DNA from: Brevibacillus sp051967035
Lineage (GTDB): Bacteria > Bacillota > Bacilli > Brevibacillales > Brevibacillaceae
DNA length: 64,000 nt
Direction of reading: 5' to 3'
NCBI RefSeq assembly: GCF_051967035.1
Contig: NZ_JBQCKK010000012.1
Location: 66,947 to 130,946 of the forward strand
Under the pieces are notes generated by a model. That model ran no database searches. It was not told the origin of the DNA and saw nothing but the letters and a program-made list of their open reading frames with translations. Shown here one piece after another: positions 51,057 to 59,859 of this stretch (the first letter of the stretch is position 1; each line of letters starts with the position of its first letter). The position numbers and the translations under genes are program-made.

Positions 51057-53006
51057 TTGCAAAAGATGGCGGTACTCTTGACCGTATTCACACTGATTCT
51101 CTCCTGGCCGCAGGCTGCGCCCGCAGAAGCGCAGGCCCAGGAGGAGCGCATCCTGCGCGTCGGCTTCGACAAAAGGCTGCCTCCCTTGTCTTACGTGGAC
51201 AAAAACGGGGAAGCGGCAGGCTTTGACATCGAGCTGATCCGCAGCATGGACTCGCTGCGCGGCTATCAGATCGAGTACGTTCCGCTAGAGTGGGAGGAGA
51301 CGGTCACCTGGCTGACGGAAGGCAAGCTGGACCTGGTGGTCGGGATGAAATATACGGGCACGCGCGATGCGTTGTTTGATTTCAGCGATTCGTATTTGAC
51401 GGCGGCGGACGCGCTGGTCGTGCCAAAAGCCATCCGGGATATTTCCGCGCTTAACGATTTGCGGGGAAAAGTCGTGGCGATTCAGCAAGACGACGCAGCC
51501 ATTTCGCAGTTGGAGAACATTCGGGGCGGCAAGCGGCTGGTCGCCTTCAGCCAGCCGGACGCCTTGGACATGCTCTTTTTGGACCGGGCGGACGTGTTTT
51601 TGGGCAACCGCTGGACAGCCGAATACGTGCTTGCGGGAACGGGCAGGCAGCAGGAGTATCGGATTCGCACCGGGCTGATTCCGCCGTCCGACTATGCGTT
51701 TGCCGTCCGCGAAGGCAATTATGAGCTGGTCAACAAGCTCAACGAGGGCTTGGCCCAGCTGCACCAGAGCGGGATGTACGAGCAGCTTTACTCGCGGTAT
51801 CTGGAGCCGTACAGCGCGATTGCGATCGACTGGTGGCGCAAGCTCGTGTACGGGCTCTTGATCGTGATGGGGATGGTCGTCATCGTGTTGGCGGGAAGCT
51901 TTTTCTGGAACAACCGCCTGCAAAAAGCGGTCCGGAGGCAAACGGCCGCGCTGGCGGACAGCTTCGCTTTTCAGACGACCGTGTTAAACAGCGTCGACAA
52001 CGGGATCGTGTCGTTTGATCGCGAAGGAAGGATTACGCTCATCAACCACGCGGCACAAAAATTGCTAGGACAAGGGGAAAAGGCCGCCCAGCCATCCGTA
52101 TGGGACTGTCTGCCGCAACTGCCGATCCGCCAGGCGCTTTACATGGGGGCCGGGCACATGCTCGAAGGCGAGCTGCATCTCGGGGACGGAACGGGCCGGA
52201 TTGTGCATTACTACCTCGCCGCCTTGACCAACGGAGCGGGCCAGCAGGTGGGCGGCATTCTGTGCTTGCAGGACCGGACCGAGCAAAAGCATTTGCAGGC
52301 GCGGCTGATCGCCCAGGAAAAAATGCGGGCGCTGGGCGAGCTGGTCGCAGGCATCGCCCACGAAATCCGCAATCCGCTCACGGCGATCAAGACGTTTGTC
52401 GAGCTTTTGCCGAAGAAGCTGAACGACGAGCGCTTTCGCAGAGAGCTGGTGGAGCACGTGCCGGAAGAAGTGGCGAGGATGAACCGGATCATTGAAGATT
52501 TGCTCGACTACTCGCGGGAAAAGCCGATGCAGCAAAAACGGGAAAACTTGCGGGAGCTGGTGCAGTCTGTACTCGGACTTTTTGCCAAGCGGATCGAAAA
52601 TGAACGGATCCGGGTCACAGTCGAGCCTACTCTCGATGTGGACGTGTTCGTCGACCGCGACCGCGTCAAGCAGGTGCTGATAAACTTGCTGCTCAACGCC
52701 ATTGAGGCGATGGTCTACTCGGAGGACAAGCGCCTGACTTTTTCCGTGCTGCCGTCAGAAGCGCACACGGTATGCCTGGCGATTGCCGATTCCGGTCGGG
52801 GCATCGGCGAGCAGGAGCGGCCCCATTTGTTCCAGCCGTTTTACACGACGAAAAGTCAAGGGATCGGGCTGGGCTTGTACCTCAGCCAGAAAATCATGCA
52901 GGAGCACGGGGGCGCCATTGACGTGCAGAGTACGACGGGGACAGGCACCACGTTTTTCCTGACATTTGCCCAAGGAGGGACAGGCCATGAACATCTTAAT
53001 CATTGA
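51057..53006 (+). CDS. Histidine kinase with extracellular SBP-type sensor domain
   Basis: About 649 residues from TTG 51057 (GGGAGG ten bases upstream; ATG 51066 possible). In order: signal/anchor (~3-22), solute-binding-protein family 3 domain (~30-255: ILRVGFDKRLPPLSYVDKNG, WLTEGKLDLVVGMKYT, DSYLTAADALVV), one TM helix (~262-285), a PAS-like domain (~300-400), HisKA with GIAHEIRNPLTAIKTF, and HATPase with NLLLNAIEAM, DSGRGIGEQE and GIGLGLYLSQ. The NtrB-like kinase core fits the NtrC-type partner. It overlaps that gene by 20 bases. The ligand is probably an amino acid or carboxylate. Confidence 0.92.
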   Translation: MQKMAVLLTVFTLILSWPQAAPAEAQAQEERILRVGFDKRLPPLSYVDKNGEAAGFDIELIRSMDSLRGYQIEYVPLEWEETVTWLTEGKLDLVVGMKYTGTRDALFDFSDSYLTAADALVVPKAIRDISALNDLRGKVVAIQQDDAAISQLENIRGGKRLVAFSQPDALDMLFLDRADVFLGNRWTAEYVLAGTGRQQEYRIRTGLIPPSDYAFAVREGNYELVNKLNEGLAQLHQSGMYEQLYSRYLEPYSAIAIDWWRKLVYGLLIVMGMVVIVLAGSFFWNNRLQKAVRRQTAALADSFAFQTTVLNSVDNGIVSFDREGRITLINHAAQKLLGQGEKAAQPSVWDCLPQLPIRQALYMGAGHMLEGELHLGDGTGRIVHYYLAALTNGAGQQVGGILCLQDRTEQKHLQARLIAQEKMRALGELVAGIAHEIRNPLTAIKTFVELLPKKLNDERFRRELVEHVPEEVARMNRIIEDLLDYSREKPMQQKRENLRELVQSVLGLFAKRIENERIRVTVEPTLDVDVFVDRDRVKQVLINLLLNAIEAMVYSEDKRLTFSVLPSEAHTVCLAIADSGRGIGEQERPHLFQPFYTTKSQGIGLGLYLSQKIMQEHGGAIDVQSTTGTGTTFFLTFAQGGTGHEHLNH

Positions 53007-54354
53007 CGATGAACGGGCCATCTGTTCGTCGCTTTCCTTCGCCCTGGAAGACGAATACCGCGTGTTTACCGCTTCCGGGCCGGAGGAAAGCTTGCAGCTG
53101 CTGGAAGAGGAGCGGATCGACGGCATCCTGCTCGATCTGAATTTGCGCGGGGCGAGCGGCATGGAGCTGTTGCGGCAGATCAAGGAAAAAAAGCCCGACG
53201 TCGTCGTCATCATGATGACGGCCTACGGCTCCATCGAATCGTCCGTGGAGGCCATAAAGGCCGGAGCGTACCATTACTTGACCAAGCCGCTCAACCTGGA
53301 GGAAGTGAAGCTGTTGCTCGGCAAGGCGCTTGCGTTTCAGCAGCTTCATCAGCAGGTTCAGGTGCTGAGTCAGGCGGTTCGCCAGCAGGAGACGTATGCG
53401 GGCATGATCGGCAAGAGCAGTGCCATGCAAAAAGTTTTCCACTTGATCCAAAAGGTCAAGGGTATCGGCTCGAATGTGCTGATTACAGGCGAGAGCGGCA
53501 CGGGAAAAGAGCTGGTCGCCCGCGCCATTCATTATCAGGGCGAGCGGCAAAAGGGCGCGTTTTCCGTCATCAACTGTGCGGCGATTCCGGAGCCGCTCTT
53601 GGAAAGCGAACTGTTCGGGCATGAAAAAGGGGCGTTTACCGGGGCGTATGCCAGGCAGCCAGGACTGTTTGAACGGTCGGACGGCGGCACGATTTTTCTC
53701 GATGAGATCGGCGAGATGCCGCTGGCTTTGCAAGCGAAAATCTTGCGGGTGATCCAGGAAAAGGTGGTGACCCCGATCGGCTCGCAGCAGCCGAAGGAAG
53801 TGGACGTGCGGATTATTTCCGCCACGAACCGCCATTTGCAGGAGGAAGTCGCCAAAGGGAATTTTCGCGAGGATTTGTACTACCGCCTGAATGTCATCCC
53901 GATTCATTTGCCGCCTTTGCGCGAGCGCAAGGAGGATGTGCCGCTGCTCGTGGAGCATTTTCTGGCGCTGTATTCGGCCAACATGGGCGTGCGCAAGAAA
54001 ACGTTCAGCGCGGATGCCAAGCGGATGCTGTATCGCTATTCCTATCCTGGCAATGTGCGGGAGCTGTCCAACATGATCGAATATGCGGTCGCCCTCTCGG
54101 AAAACGAGGTCATTGAACCGCGCGACCTGCCGGAAGCGGTGCGCGAAAACAGCGGCGGGAGCGCAGCGGAAAAGCGGGAGGGCCGCGGCCTTTTTCTCCC
54201 GGAGGGCTTGACGCTTGCCGAAGCGGAGCGCTTGTACATTCTCTATACGCTGGAGAAAAACGGGGGCCATCGGCTGAACACGGCCAGGCAGCTCGGGATC
54301 AGCGAGCGGGGACTGCGCGACAAGCTGAAGCAATATGGGCGAGGCGCACAATGA
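52987..54354 (+). CDS. NtrC-type sigma-54-dependent response regulator
   Basis: 455 residues from ATG 52987, eight bases after AAGGAGGG. Receiver domain with Asp50 in GILLDLNLRG, AAA+ domain with Walker A GESGTGKE, the sigma-54-contacting GAFTGA loop, Walker B IFLDEIGEMP and arginine-finger region, then a C-terminal Fis-type HTH (LNTARQLGISERGLRDKLKQ). It should act from an upstream site on a -24/-12 promoter; a near-perfect one lies at 55579-55594, 1.2 kb downstream, before the permease gene. Co-translated with the kinase; the stop overlaps the TAXI gene start. Confidence 0.96.
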   Translation: MNILIIDDERAICSSLSFALEDEYRVFTASGPEESLQLLEEERIDGILLDLNLRGASGMELLRQIKEKKPDVVVIMMTAYGSIESSVEAIKAGAYHYLTKPLNLEEVKLLLGKALAFQQLHQQVQVLSQAVRQQETYAGMIGKSSAMQKVFHLIQKVKGIGSNVLITGESGTGKELVARAIHYQGERQKGAFSVINCAAIPEPLLESELFGHEKGAFTGAYARQPGLFERSDGGTIFLDEIGEMPLALQAKILRVIQEKVVTPIGSQQPKEVDVRIISATNRHLQEEVAKGNFREDLYYRLNVIPIHLPPLRERKEDVPLLVEHFLALYSANMGVRKKTFSADAKRMLYRYSYPGNVRELSNMIEYAVALSENEVIEPRDLPEAVRENSGGSAAEKREGRGLFLPEGLTLAEAERLYILYTLEKNGGHRLNTARQLGISERGLRDKLKQYGRGAQ

Positions 54355-55355
54355 GAGCCGTCCGCGCATGGCTTATCGTGGCTGTCGTCGCCATCGGCTT
54401 CGCGATAGCGGCAGGAGGCTGCCAGCGGGAGCCGGAATGGGCCCCGCCCGATTCAGGCGACGAGCAGCCGTTTTTGACGATTGCGACAGGGGGAGCTTCC
54501 GGCCCCTACGACCTCATCGGGGGAGCATTGGCTAAGGTGTACCATCACCAGCTCGGCTACAAGACGGCGGTGCGCTCCTCGGACGGCTCCGTGGAAAACG
54601 TCCACCTGCTGGAGAGCGGCAAGGCGGATGTGGCTTTTTCCATGTCGGACGTCGCTTCGTTTGCGCTGGGCGGCCTGGAAGGCTTTCAGGCGAGCGGGCC
54701 TGCCAGGCATCTGAAGTCGATTGCCGGGCTGTACTTGAACTATGTGCAAATCGTCACACTCAAAGACAGGGACATTCATTCGGTGTACGACCTAAAAGGC
54801 AAGCGGGTAGGCGTCGGCGCGCCGAACAGTGGGGTAGAGGTCAACGCCCGGATGATCTTGAACGAGCACGGCATCACGTACAACGATATCTGGCCCGAGT
54901 ACCTTTCCTATGCAGAGGCGATTGAGCAATTGAAAAACAACGCGATTGACGCCGCCTTTGTCACCTCCGGCTTGCCCAATTCGGCGGTATTGGACCTGCA
55001 AGCCACCCATGACGTGGCGATCGTGCCGATTTTGCCCGAAGCCATCGAGAAGCTGACGAAGCGCTTTGCCTTTTTTGAAAAAGCCCAGCTTCCTCCGGGC
55101 CTCTACGGAAACGACAAGGCCGTCCCGACGGTCGCGATTCGCAACATCTTGCTCGTCCGCTCGGGCTTGGGCGATGAACAGGTGTACCGGCTGACGAAAA
55201 CGTTTTTTGAAAACCTCGACGCCCTGCAAGCCGCCCACGAAGCCGCCAAGCAAATCCACAGGCAGACGGCGGGCAAGGAGCTGGTCGTGCCGCTCCATCC
55301 GGGCGCTGCCAAATACTACGCCGAGCTGGCGCGGCCCCAGGGACAAACGCCGTAG
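54351..55355 (+). CDS. TAXI-family TRAP solute-binding lipoprotein, without TRAP permease
   Basis: 334 residues from ATG 54351, overlapping the regulator stop (ATGA). Signal peptide with a possible lipobox AAGGC (Cys24). Then the TAXI fold: PFLTIATGGASGPYDLIGGALAK, VRSSDGSVENVHLLESGKAD, YDLKGKRVGVGAPNSGVEVNAR and AIDAAFVTSGLPNSAV. TAXI proteins normally deliver glutamate, 2-oxoglutarate or other carboxylates to a fused TRAP permease (DctMQ), but none is encoded here. In an operon with a kinase and sigma-54 activator it more likely serves as an accessory ligand receptor for sensing; it could also hand substrate to the MHS permease. Confidence 0.9.
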   Translation: MRAVRAWLIVAVVAIGFAIAAGGCQREPEWAPPDSGDEQPFLTIATGGASGPYDLIGGALAKVYHHQLGYKTAVRSSDGSVENVHLLESGKADVAFSMSDVASFALGGLEGFQASGPARHLKSIAGLYLNYVQIVTLKDRDIHSVYDLKGKRVGVGAPNSGVEVNARMILNEHGITYNDIWPEYLSYAEAIEQLKNNAIDAAFVTSGLPNSAVLDLQATHDVAIVPILPEAIEKLTKRFAFFEKAQLPPGLYGNDKAVPTVAIRNILLVRSGLGDEQVYRLTKTFFENLDALQAAHEAAKQIHRQTAGKELVVPLHPGAAKYYAELARPQGQTP

Positions 55356-55396
55356 AGAAACGCCATAGAGGAAAAAAGGACGCAAGTAACGATCGA

Positions 55397-55442
55397 CCCG
55401 GCAATAAATTCCGCATCGTACGGAGTTTTTTGCCGGGTTTTT
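55397..55442 (+). terminator. Intrinsic terminator of the kinase/regulator/TAXI operon
   Basis: CCCGGCAA and TTGCCGGG enclose an inner hairpin TTCCG/CGGAG; TTTTT follows. It separates this operon from the permease gene, which has its own sigma-54 promoter. Confidence 0.85.
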
Positions 55443-55578
55443 GCGTGGGGAGGACGGAGAGAGCGGGCGTTTGCTTACAAGACTGTCTTCGCGAAACATT
55501 CTGGCACGTCGAAAAATTCGATAGAAACGATCTCTTCGCCCCCAGTTGCCTGTCCCGGCAGGCAGCGCGGAAGAAGCT

Positions 55579-55594
55579 TGGCACGCAACTTGCT
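55579..55594 (+). promoter_or_regulatory. Sigma-54 (-24/-12) promoter
   Basis: TGGCACG (55579-55585), four bases, TTGCT (55590-55594) matches the sigma-54 consensus TGGCACG-N4-TTGCW at every informative base. The distance to the permease ATG (98 bp) is reasonable. Upstream, TCGAA-N3-TTCGA (around 55507-55519) and TTCGCGAA (around 55487) are short dyads at a typical enhancer distance and may bind the NtrC-type regulator. Nothing else is seen between 55356 and 55691. Confidence 0.92.
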
Positions 55595-55691
55595 TTACTA
55601 AAAGGGCGATTGCGTTTTGAAACCGATTACATTCCGCTTTCGGGGGGATAGGACGGTTTCTGGCTAGAATCAACAACAAGGAGGAAGAACA

Positions 55692-57023
55692 GTGAATCAA
55701 GCACACGATCGCGCCCATTCGCGACGCATCACGGGAAACATCTTCAAAGGTTCGATCGGCAATCTGATCGAATGGTATGACTGGTATGTCTACTCTGCGT
55801 TTGCCGTGTACTTTTCATCGGAGTTTTTTCCGCAGGGAGACCCGACCAGCCAACTGCTCAACACCGCGGCCATCTTCGCCATCGGCTTTTTGATGCGCCC
55901 GATCGGAAGCTTGCTGATGGGCCGCTACGCCGACCGTCACGGCAGGCGGGCAGCGCTGACGCTTTCGATCACGGTCATGGCCAGCGGGTCCCTGATTATT
56001 GCCTTGACGCCAGGCTACAGCACGATTGGCATTTATGCCCCGATTATTCTCGTTCTCGCGCGTCTGCTGCAAGGCTTGTCCCTGGGAGGAGAATACGGCA
56101 CTTCCGCCACGTATTTGTCCGAGATGGCGAGCAGCGGCCGCCGCGGCTTCTACTCCAGCTTCCAGTATGTGACACTGATTGCCGGACAGCTGTTGGCCCT
56201 CGGGGTACAGATCGTCCTTCAACAAATTCTCAGCGAAGCCGACATGCACGCATGGGGCTGGCGCATTCCGTTCGTCATCGGCGCATTGGGCGCTTTGGCT
56301 GTTCTCTGGCTGCGCCGCTCGATGGACGAATCGGAGCAATTCTCGAACATGGAGAAGAAGAGCCGCGAGAGCGCAGGAACCTTGCGCGCTTTGATGCAGC
56401 ATCCGAAAGCAGTGCTGACCGTTGTCGGACTTACGCTCGGCGGAACGATTGCCTTCAACACGTACACGACGTATTTGCAAAAATTCATGGTCAACACCGT
56501 AGGACTGCCGAAAGAGACCGTGAGCTGGATCAACTTTACGGCCCTGTTGGTATTCGTCGTCCTTCAGCCGATTGCGGGTTTGCTCTCTGACCGGATCGGC
56601 CGCCGTCCGCTTTTGATGACGTTCGGGATTGCGGGAACGCTGTTTACCGTTCCGATGTTCCTTTTGATGGAGCAGACGAAAAGCCCGATGGCAGCCTTCC
56701 TGTTGATGCTGACAGGTCTAATCATCGTCACAGGCTACACCTCGATCAATGCGATTGTCAAAGCGGAGCTGTTCCCGACGGAAATTCGCGCGCTCGGCGT
56801 AGGCTTCCCGTATGCGATCACCGTTGCCGTATTCGGGGGAACCGCAGAGTTCATCGCGCTCGGGCTGAAAAACATCGGCTCCGAATCGCTGTTCTACTAC
56901 TATGTCGCCGGCTGTATTGCGATCAGCTTGATTACGTACTGGCGCATGGGCGAGACATCCAAGGAGTCTCGCATCGAAGCGGAGCTTGCTCCTGACCGTG
57001 ATGATAACAAGAACGCAAGCTAG
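55692..57023 (+). CDS. MHS-family MFS permease (KgtP/dicarboxylate-like)
   Basis: 443 residues from ATG/GTG at 55692 after AAGGAGGAAG. Metabolite:H+ symporter family signatures: NLIEWYDWYVYSAFAVYFSS in TM1, FLMRPIGSLLMGRYADRHGR (motif A), LLQGLSLGGEYGTSATYLSE, and GWRIPFVIGALGAL. Twelve TM segments. Closest in kind to 2-oxoglutarate (KgtP) and similar carboxylate importers. Sigma-54 control fits a carbon-source transporter induced by its substrate through the upstream two-component system. Confidence 0.92.
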   Translation: MNQAHDRAHSRRITGNIFKGSIGNLIEWYDWYVYSAFAVYFSSEFFPQGDPTSQLLNTAAIFAIGFLMRPIGSLLMGRYADRHGRRAALTLSITVMASGSLIIALTPGYSTIGIYAPIILVLARLLQGLSLGGEYGTSATYLSEMASSGRRGFYSSFQYVTLIAGQLLALGVQIVLQQILSEADMHAWGWRIPFVIGALGALAVLWLRRSMDESEQFSNMEKKSRESAGTLRALMQHPKAVLTVVGLTLGGTIAFNTYTTYLQKFMVNTVGLPKETVSWINFTALLVFVVLQPIAGLLSDRIGRRPLLMTFGIAGTLFTVPMFLLMEQTKSPMAAFLLMLTGLIIVTGYTSINAIVKAELFPTEIRALGVGFPYAITVAVFGGTAEFIALGLKNIGSESLFYYYVAGCIAISLITYWRMGETSKESRIEAELAPDRDDNKNAS

Positions 57024-57061
57024 GCGCGAAACCATCGCGATTGGGCCAGCCGTGCGGCCAC

Positions 57062-57091
57062 AAAAAAAGACGCCTTTGTGCGTCTTTTTTT
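57062..57091. terminator. Bidirectional terminator
   Basis: AAAAAAAGACGC and GCGTCTTTTTTT; it serves the permease and the convergent ytvI-like gene. Confidence 0.88.
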
Positions 57092-57129
57092 GTGCCGACA
57101 GGCAGCGGGCGAATGACCGCCGCCTCCCG

Positions 57130-58161
57130 TCAAAAGTCGATTTTGAAGTTCAAAAAGCCTGCCTTGCGCAGCGCTTCATAAATGATGACGAGCGCAGGGC
57201 CGAGAATCAGCCCGAAAAATCCCATCACCTGAAAGCCGAGGAAAAGGCTGACCAATGCGGCGAGAGCGCTGATGCCCAGATTGGAAGCAAGCACTTTCGG
57301 CTCCACGATCCGGCGGACGACCGTGATGACGAGGAACAGAATGAGAAGTCCGATGGCCAGGCGAGCATTTCCTGTCAAAAAGTTGTAGACCGCCCACGGA
57401 ACGAGAAAAGAGCCTGTGCCCAAAATCGGCAAAATGTCTACGAGTACGATCAGCAGGGCGACGACTGCCGCATACTTGACCTGCAAAAGAAGCAGCCCCG
57501 TAAAGGAGAGCAAGAACGTCATCATGCTGAGAATGATCTGCGCCCGCAAAAATCCGACCGTCGCCCGGTTCAACTGGGAGAGCACGACTTGGACCTTTTC
57601 CCTGGCAGATACTGTGAACATCCGCATGAAGCCAGCCCGCAGTTTCGGCAGGTCGAGGCTGATGAGAAACAGGGCAACCAGGTAAATGATCGTGCTGATG
57701 AGGAAGCCCGGGATGATGGCCGCTGCGCCCAGAATCGCTCGCGCGACGCTTGAAGCGCTGGTGATGGCCCAGGTTTTCAATCCGGCAAAAACGCTCTGGA
57801 TCTGGATGAACGTCTCGGCAGGCAAGGTGGCGGAGTACGTTTCCCAACTCAGCAAATACGACTCCACCAGTTCAAACAAGTGCTGGGAAAAGCCTGGCAG
57901 CCGCTGTGCCAAATCAATGCCCTGGATGACGATCTGGGTCGTGATCCAGTAGAGCAGAAGACCAAACGTAACGAGAAAGAGCAAAAATGACACAATGACG
58001 GCGCTCATCCGATTCATTTTGACCTTGCTGATGAGAAACAGGACAAGCGGCTCTAGCAAAATCGCGGTCAAAAGCGCGAGCAAAAACGGGACAGCGTAAG
58101 GCAAGAGAAACAGGGCGAGGGCGATCAGCACGCCCAGGAGCAGGATTTTCCGAATTGTCAT
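57130..58161 (-). CDS. ytvI: AI-2E/PerM-family membrane protein, YtvI-like
   Basis: 343 residues from ATG at 58161 (minus), with CAGGAGCAGG-like context upstream. Seven to eight hydrophobic segments with the family pattern: PYAVPFLLALLTAILLEPLV at the N-terminus, then IPGFLISTIIYLVALFLISL, ILPILGTGSFLVPWAVYNFL and VEPKVLASNLGISALAALVS. B. subtilis YtvI is a sporulation integral membrane protein of this family; other members export small molecules or Na+. Stand-alone gene. Confidence 0.85.
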   Translation of the reverse strand: MTIRKILLLGVLIALALFLLPYAVPFLLALLTAILLEPLVLFLISKVKMNRMSAVIVSFLLFLVTFGLLLYWITTQIVIQGIDLAQRLPGFSQHLFELVESYLLSWETYSATLPAETFIQIQSVFAGLKTWAITSASSVARAILGAAAIIPGFLISTIIYLVALFLISLDLPKLRAGFMRMFTVSAREKVQVVLSQLNRATVGFLRAQIILSMMTFLLSFTGLLLLQVKYAAVVALLIVLVDILPILGTGSFLVPWAVYNFLTGNARLAIGLLILFLVITVVRRIVEPKVLASNLGISALAALVSLFLGFQVMGFFGLILGPALVIIYEALRKAGFLNFKIDF

Positions 58162-58424
58162 GAAAGTACCCCATTCTATTTAGGCGTCCGCAAAAGAAAG
58201 ATAGGCTTATTTTATCATTTTTCCCGAAGGCAACACAATGCGCCCGCTCATTTCCATGAAAAGGGGAACATTTGTCAAAAAATAAAAAGAACTAAAAAGA
58301 ATAGAAAAAAGGGGAGTAGCCAAAAAATCATGGTATGATTCTGATCTGTATAACACTTCATTTCAAGTGAGTGTGTATATAGAGCAACCAAAAAAATTCC
58401 ATACTTTACTAGCGAGGTGTCAGA

Positions 58425-59699
58425 ATGAAGCGGTTTGGGTTAGCTATTCAAATTGTCATCGGACTCATTCTGGGTATCCTGGTGGGTGCTATTTTTTACG
58501 GCAATCCAGCAGTGGCTACCTATTTACAGCCTATTGGCGATGTATTTCTCCGCTTGATTAAGATGATTGTCGTTCCGATCGTCATTGCCACTCTGATTGT
58601 CGGGGTAGCAGGCGTCGGCGACATGAAAAAGCTCGGAAAAATCGGCGGAAAGACGATCCTCTATTTTGAAATCGTTACCACGATTGCCATCGTCGTTGGT
58701 CTTTTGGCCGCCAACCTGTTCAAGCCGGGTGTAGGCGTGGATATGTCCCATCTGACGAAAACGGATATCCACACGTATGTTGAGACGGCGGAAACGGCGC
58801 AAAGTCACAGCATGGTTGACACATTCGTCAATATTGTTCCGAAAAACGTGTTTGATGCCATTGTCCGTGGCGACATGCTGGCGATTATTTTCTTCTCCGT
58901 TCTGTTCGGACTGGGAGTGGCAGCAGCCGGCGAAAAAGGAAAACCCGTGCTTGCCTTCTTCCAGGGTGTGGCAGACGCCATGTTCTGGGTCGTGAACACG
59001 ATCATGCGCTTTGCTCCATTCGGTGTCTTCGCCCTGATTGGTGTTACCGTTTCCAAATTCGGTCTGTCTTCGCTCGTTCCACTGGGTAAACTGGTCATTC
59101 TGGTTCACGTGGCAATGCTGTTCTTCATCTTCATCGTACTGGGCGTCATCGCGCGCATGAGCGGAGTCAAGATCACGAGCATTCTGCGTATTTTGAAGGA
59201 CGAGCTGCTCCTGGCCTACTCCACGTCCAGTTCTGAGACGGTACTGCCGAAGATCATGGAAAAAATGGAGAAAATGGGCTGTCCGAAGGCGATTACTTCC
59301 TTTGTCATTCCGACAGGGTATTCCTTCAACCTGGATGGTTCTACGCTGTATCAGGCTCTGGCTGCCCTGTTCATCGCGCAAATGTACGGGATTGACATGC
59401 CGATTAGCGCCCAAATTACTTTGATGCTCGTACTCATGGTAACATCCAAAGGAATTGCGGGCGTGCCGGGCGTATCGTTCGTCGTATTGCTCGCCACACT
59501 CGGCTCCGTAGGCATCCCGTTGGAAGGACTCGCCTTCATCGCTGGTGTCGACCGTCTGATGGATATGGCCCGCACCGTAGTGAACGTAGTGGGCAACGCT
59601 TTGGCAGCGATTGTGATTTCTCGCTGGGAAGGTCAGTTTGACCAAAGAAAAGCCGAGCAGTATGTTCGTGAAGTGAAAGCCCAAGCAACCGCGGCTTAA
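58425..59699 (+). CDS. Dicarboxylate/amino acid:cation symporter (GltP/DctA family)
   Basis: 424 residues from ATG 58425 after GCGAGGTGTCAG. DAACS-family signatures: RLIKMIVVPIVIATLIVGVA, the Ser-rich hairpin loop AYSTSSSETVLPKIME, FVIPTGYSFNLDGSTLYQA, and GIAGVPGVSFVVLL followed by DRLMDMARTVVNVVGNALAA with the substrate-binding Asp/Asn residues. It imports glutamate/aspartate or C4-dicarboxylates with H+ or Na+. It neighbours the carboxylate permease locus but has its own promoter and terminator. Confidence 0.94.
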   Translation: MKRFGLAIQIVIGLILGILVGAIFYGNPAVATYLQPIGDVFLRLIKMIVVPIVIATLIVGVAGVGDMKKLGKIGGKTILYFEIVTTIAIVVGLLAANLFKPGVGVDMSHLTKTDIHTYVETAETAQSHSMVDTFVNIVPKNVFDAIVRGDMLAIIFFSVLFGLGVAAAGEKGKPVLAFFQGVADAMFWVVNTIMRFAPFGVFALIGVTVSKFGLSSLVPLGKLVILVHVAMLFFIFIVLGVIARMSGVKITSILRILKDELLLAYSTSSSETVLPKIMEKMEKMGCPKAITSFVIPTGYSFNLDGSTLYQALAALFIAQMYGIDMPISAQITLMLVLMVTSKGIAGVPGVSFVVLLATLGSVGIPLEGLAFIAGVDRLMDMARTVVNVVGNALAAIVISRWEGQFDQRKAEQYVREVKAQATAA

Positions 59700-59731
59700 C
59701 TTTACGGCTACGGCAAACGTTCTGAATCGAA

Positions 59732-59772
59732 AAGCTTCTTGTCAGGCTTTCAGCCGGCAAGAGGCTTTTTTT
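59732..59772 (+). terminator. Intrinsic terminator of the symporter gene
   Basis: AAGCTTCTTGTCAGGC pairs imperfectly with GCCGGCAAGAGGCTT, followed by T7. Confidence 0.8.
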
Positions 59773-59859
59773 GATTGCGCTAATGTCTTCCCAACAGGTC
59801 GGAATTAAGCTAGACTAAAGTCACGAACGATTCTGACAAACAGAAGGGAGCCATCCTGC

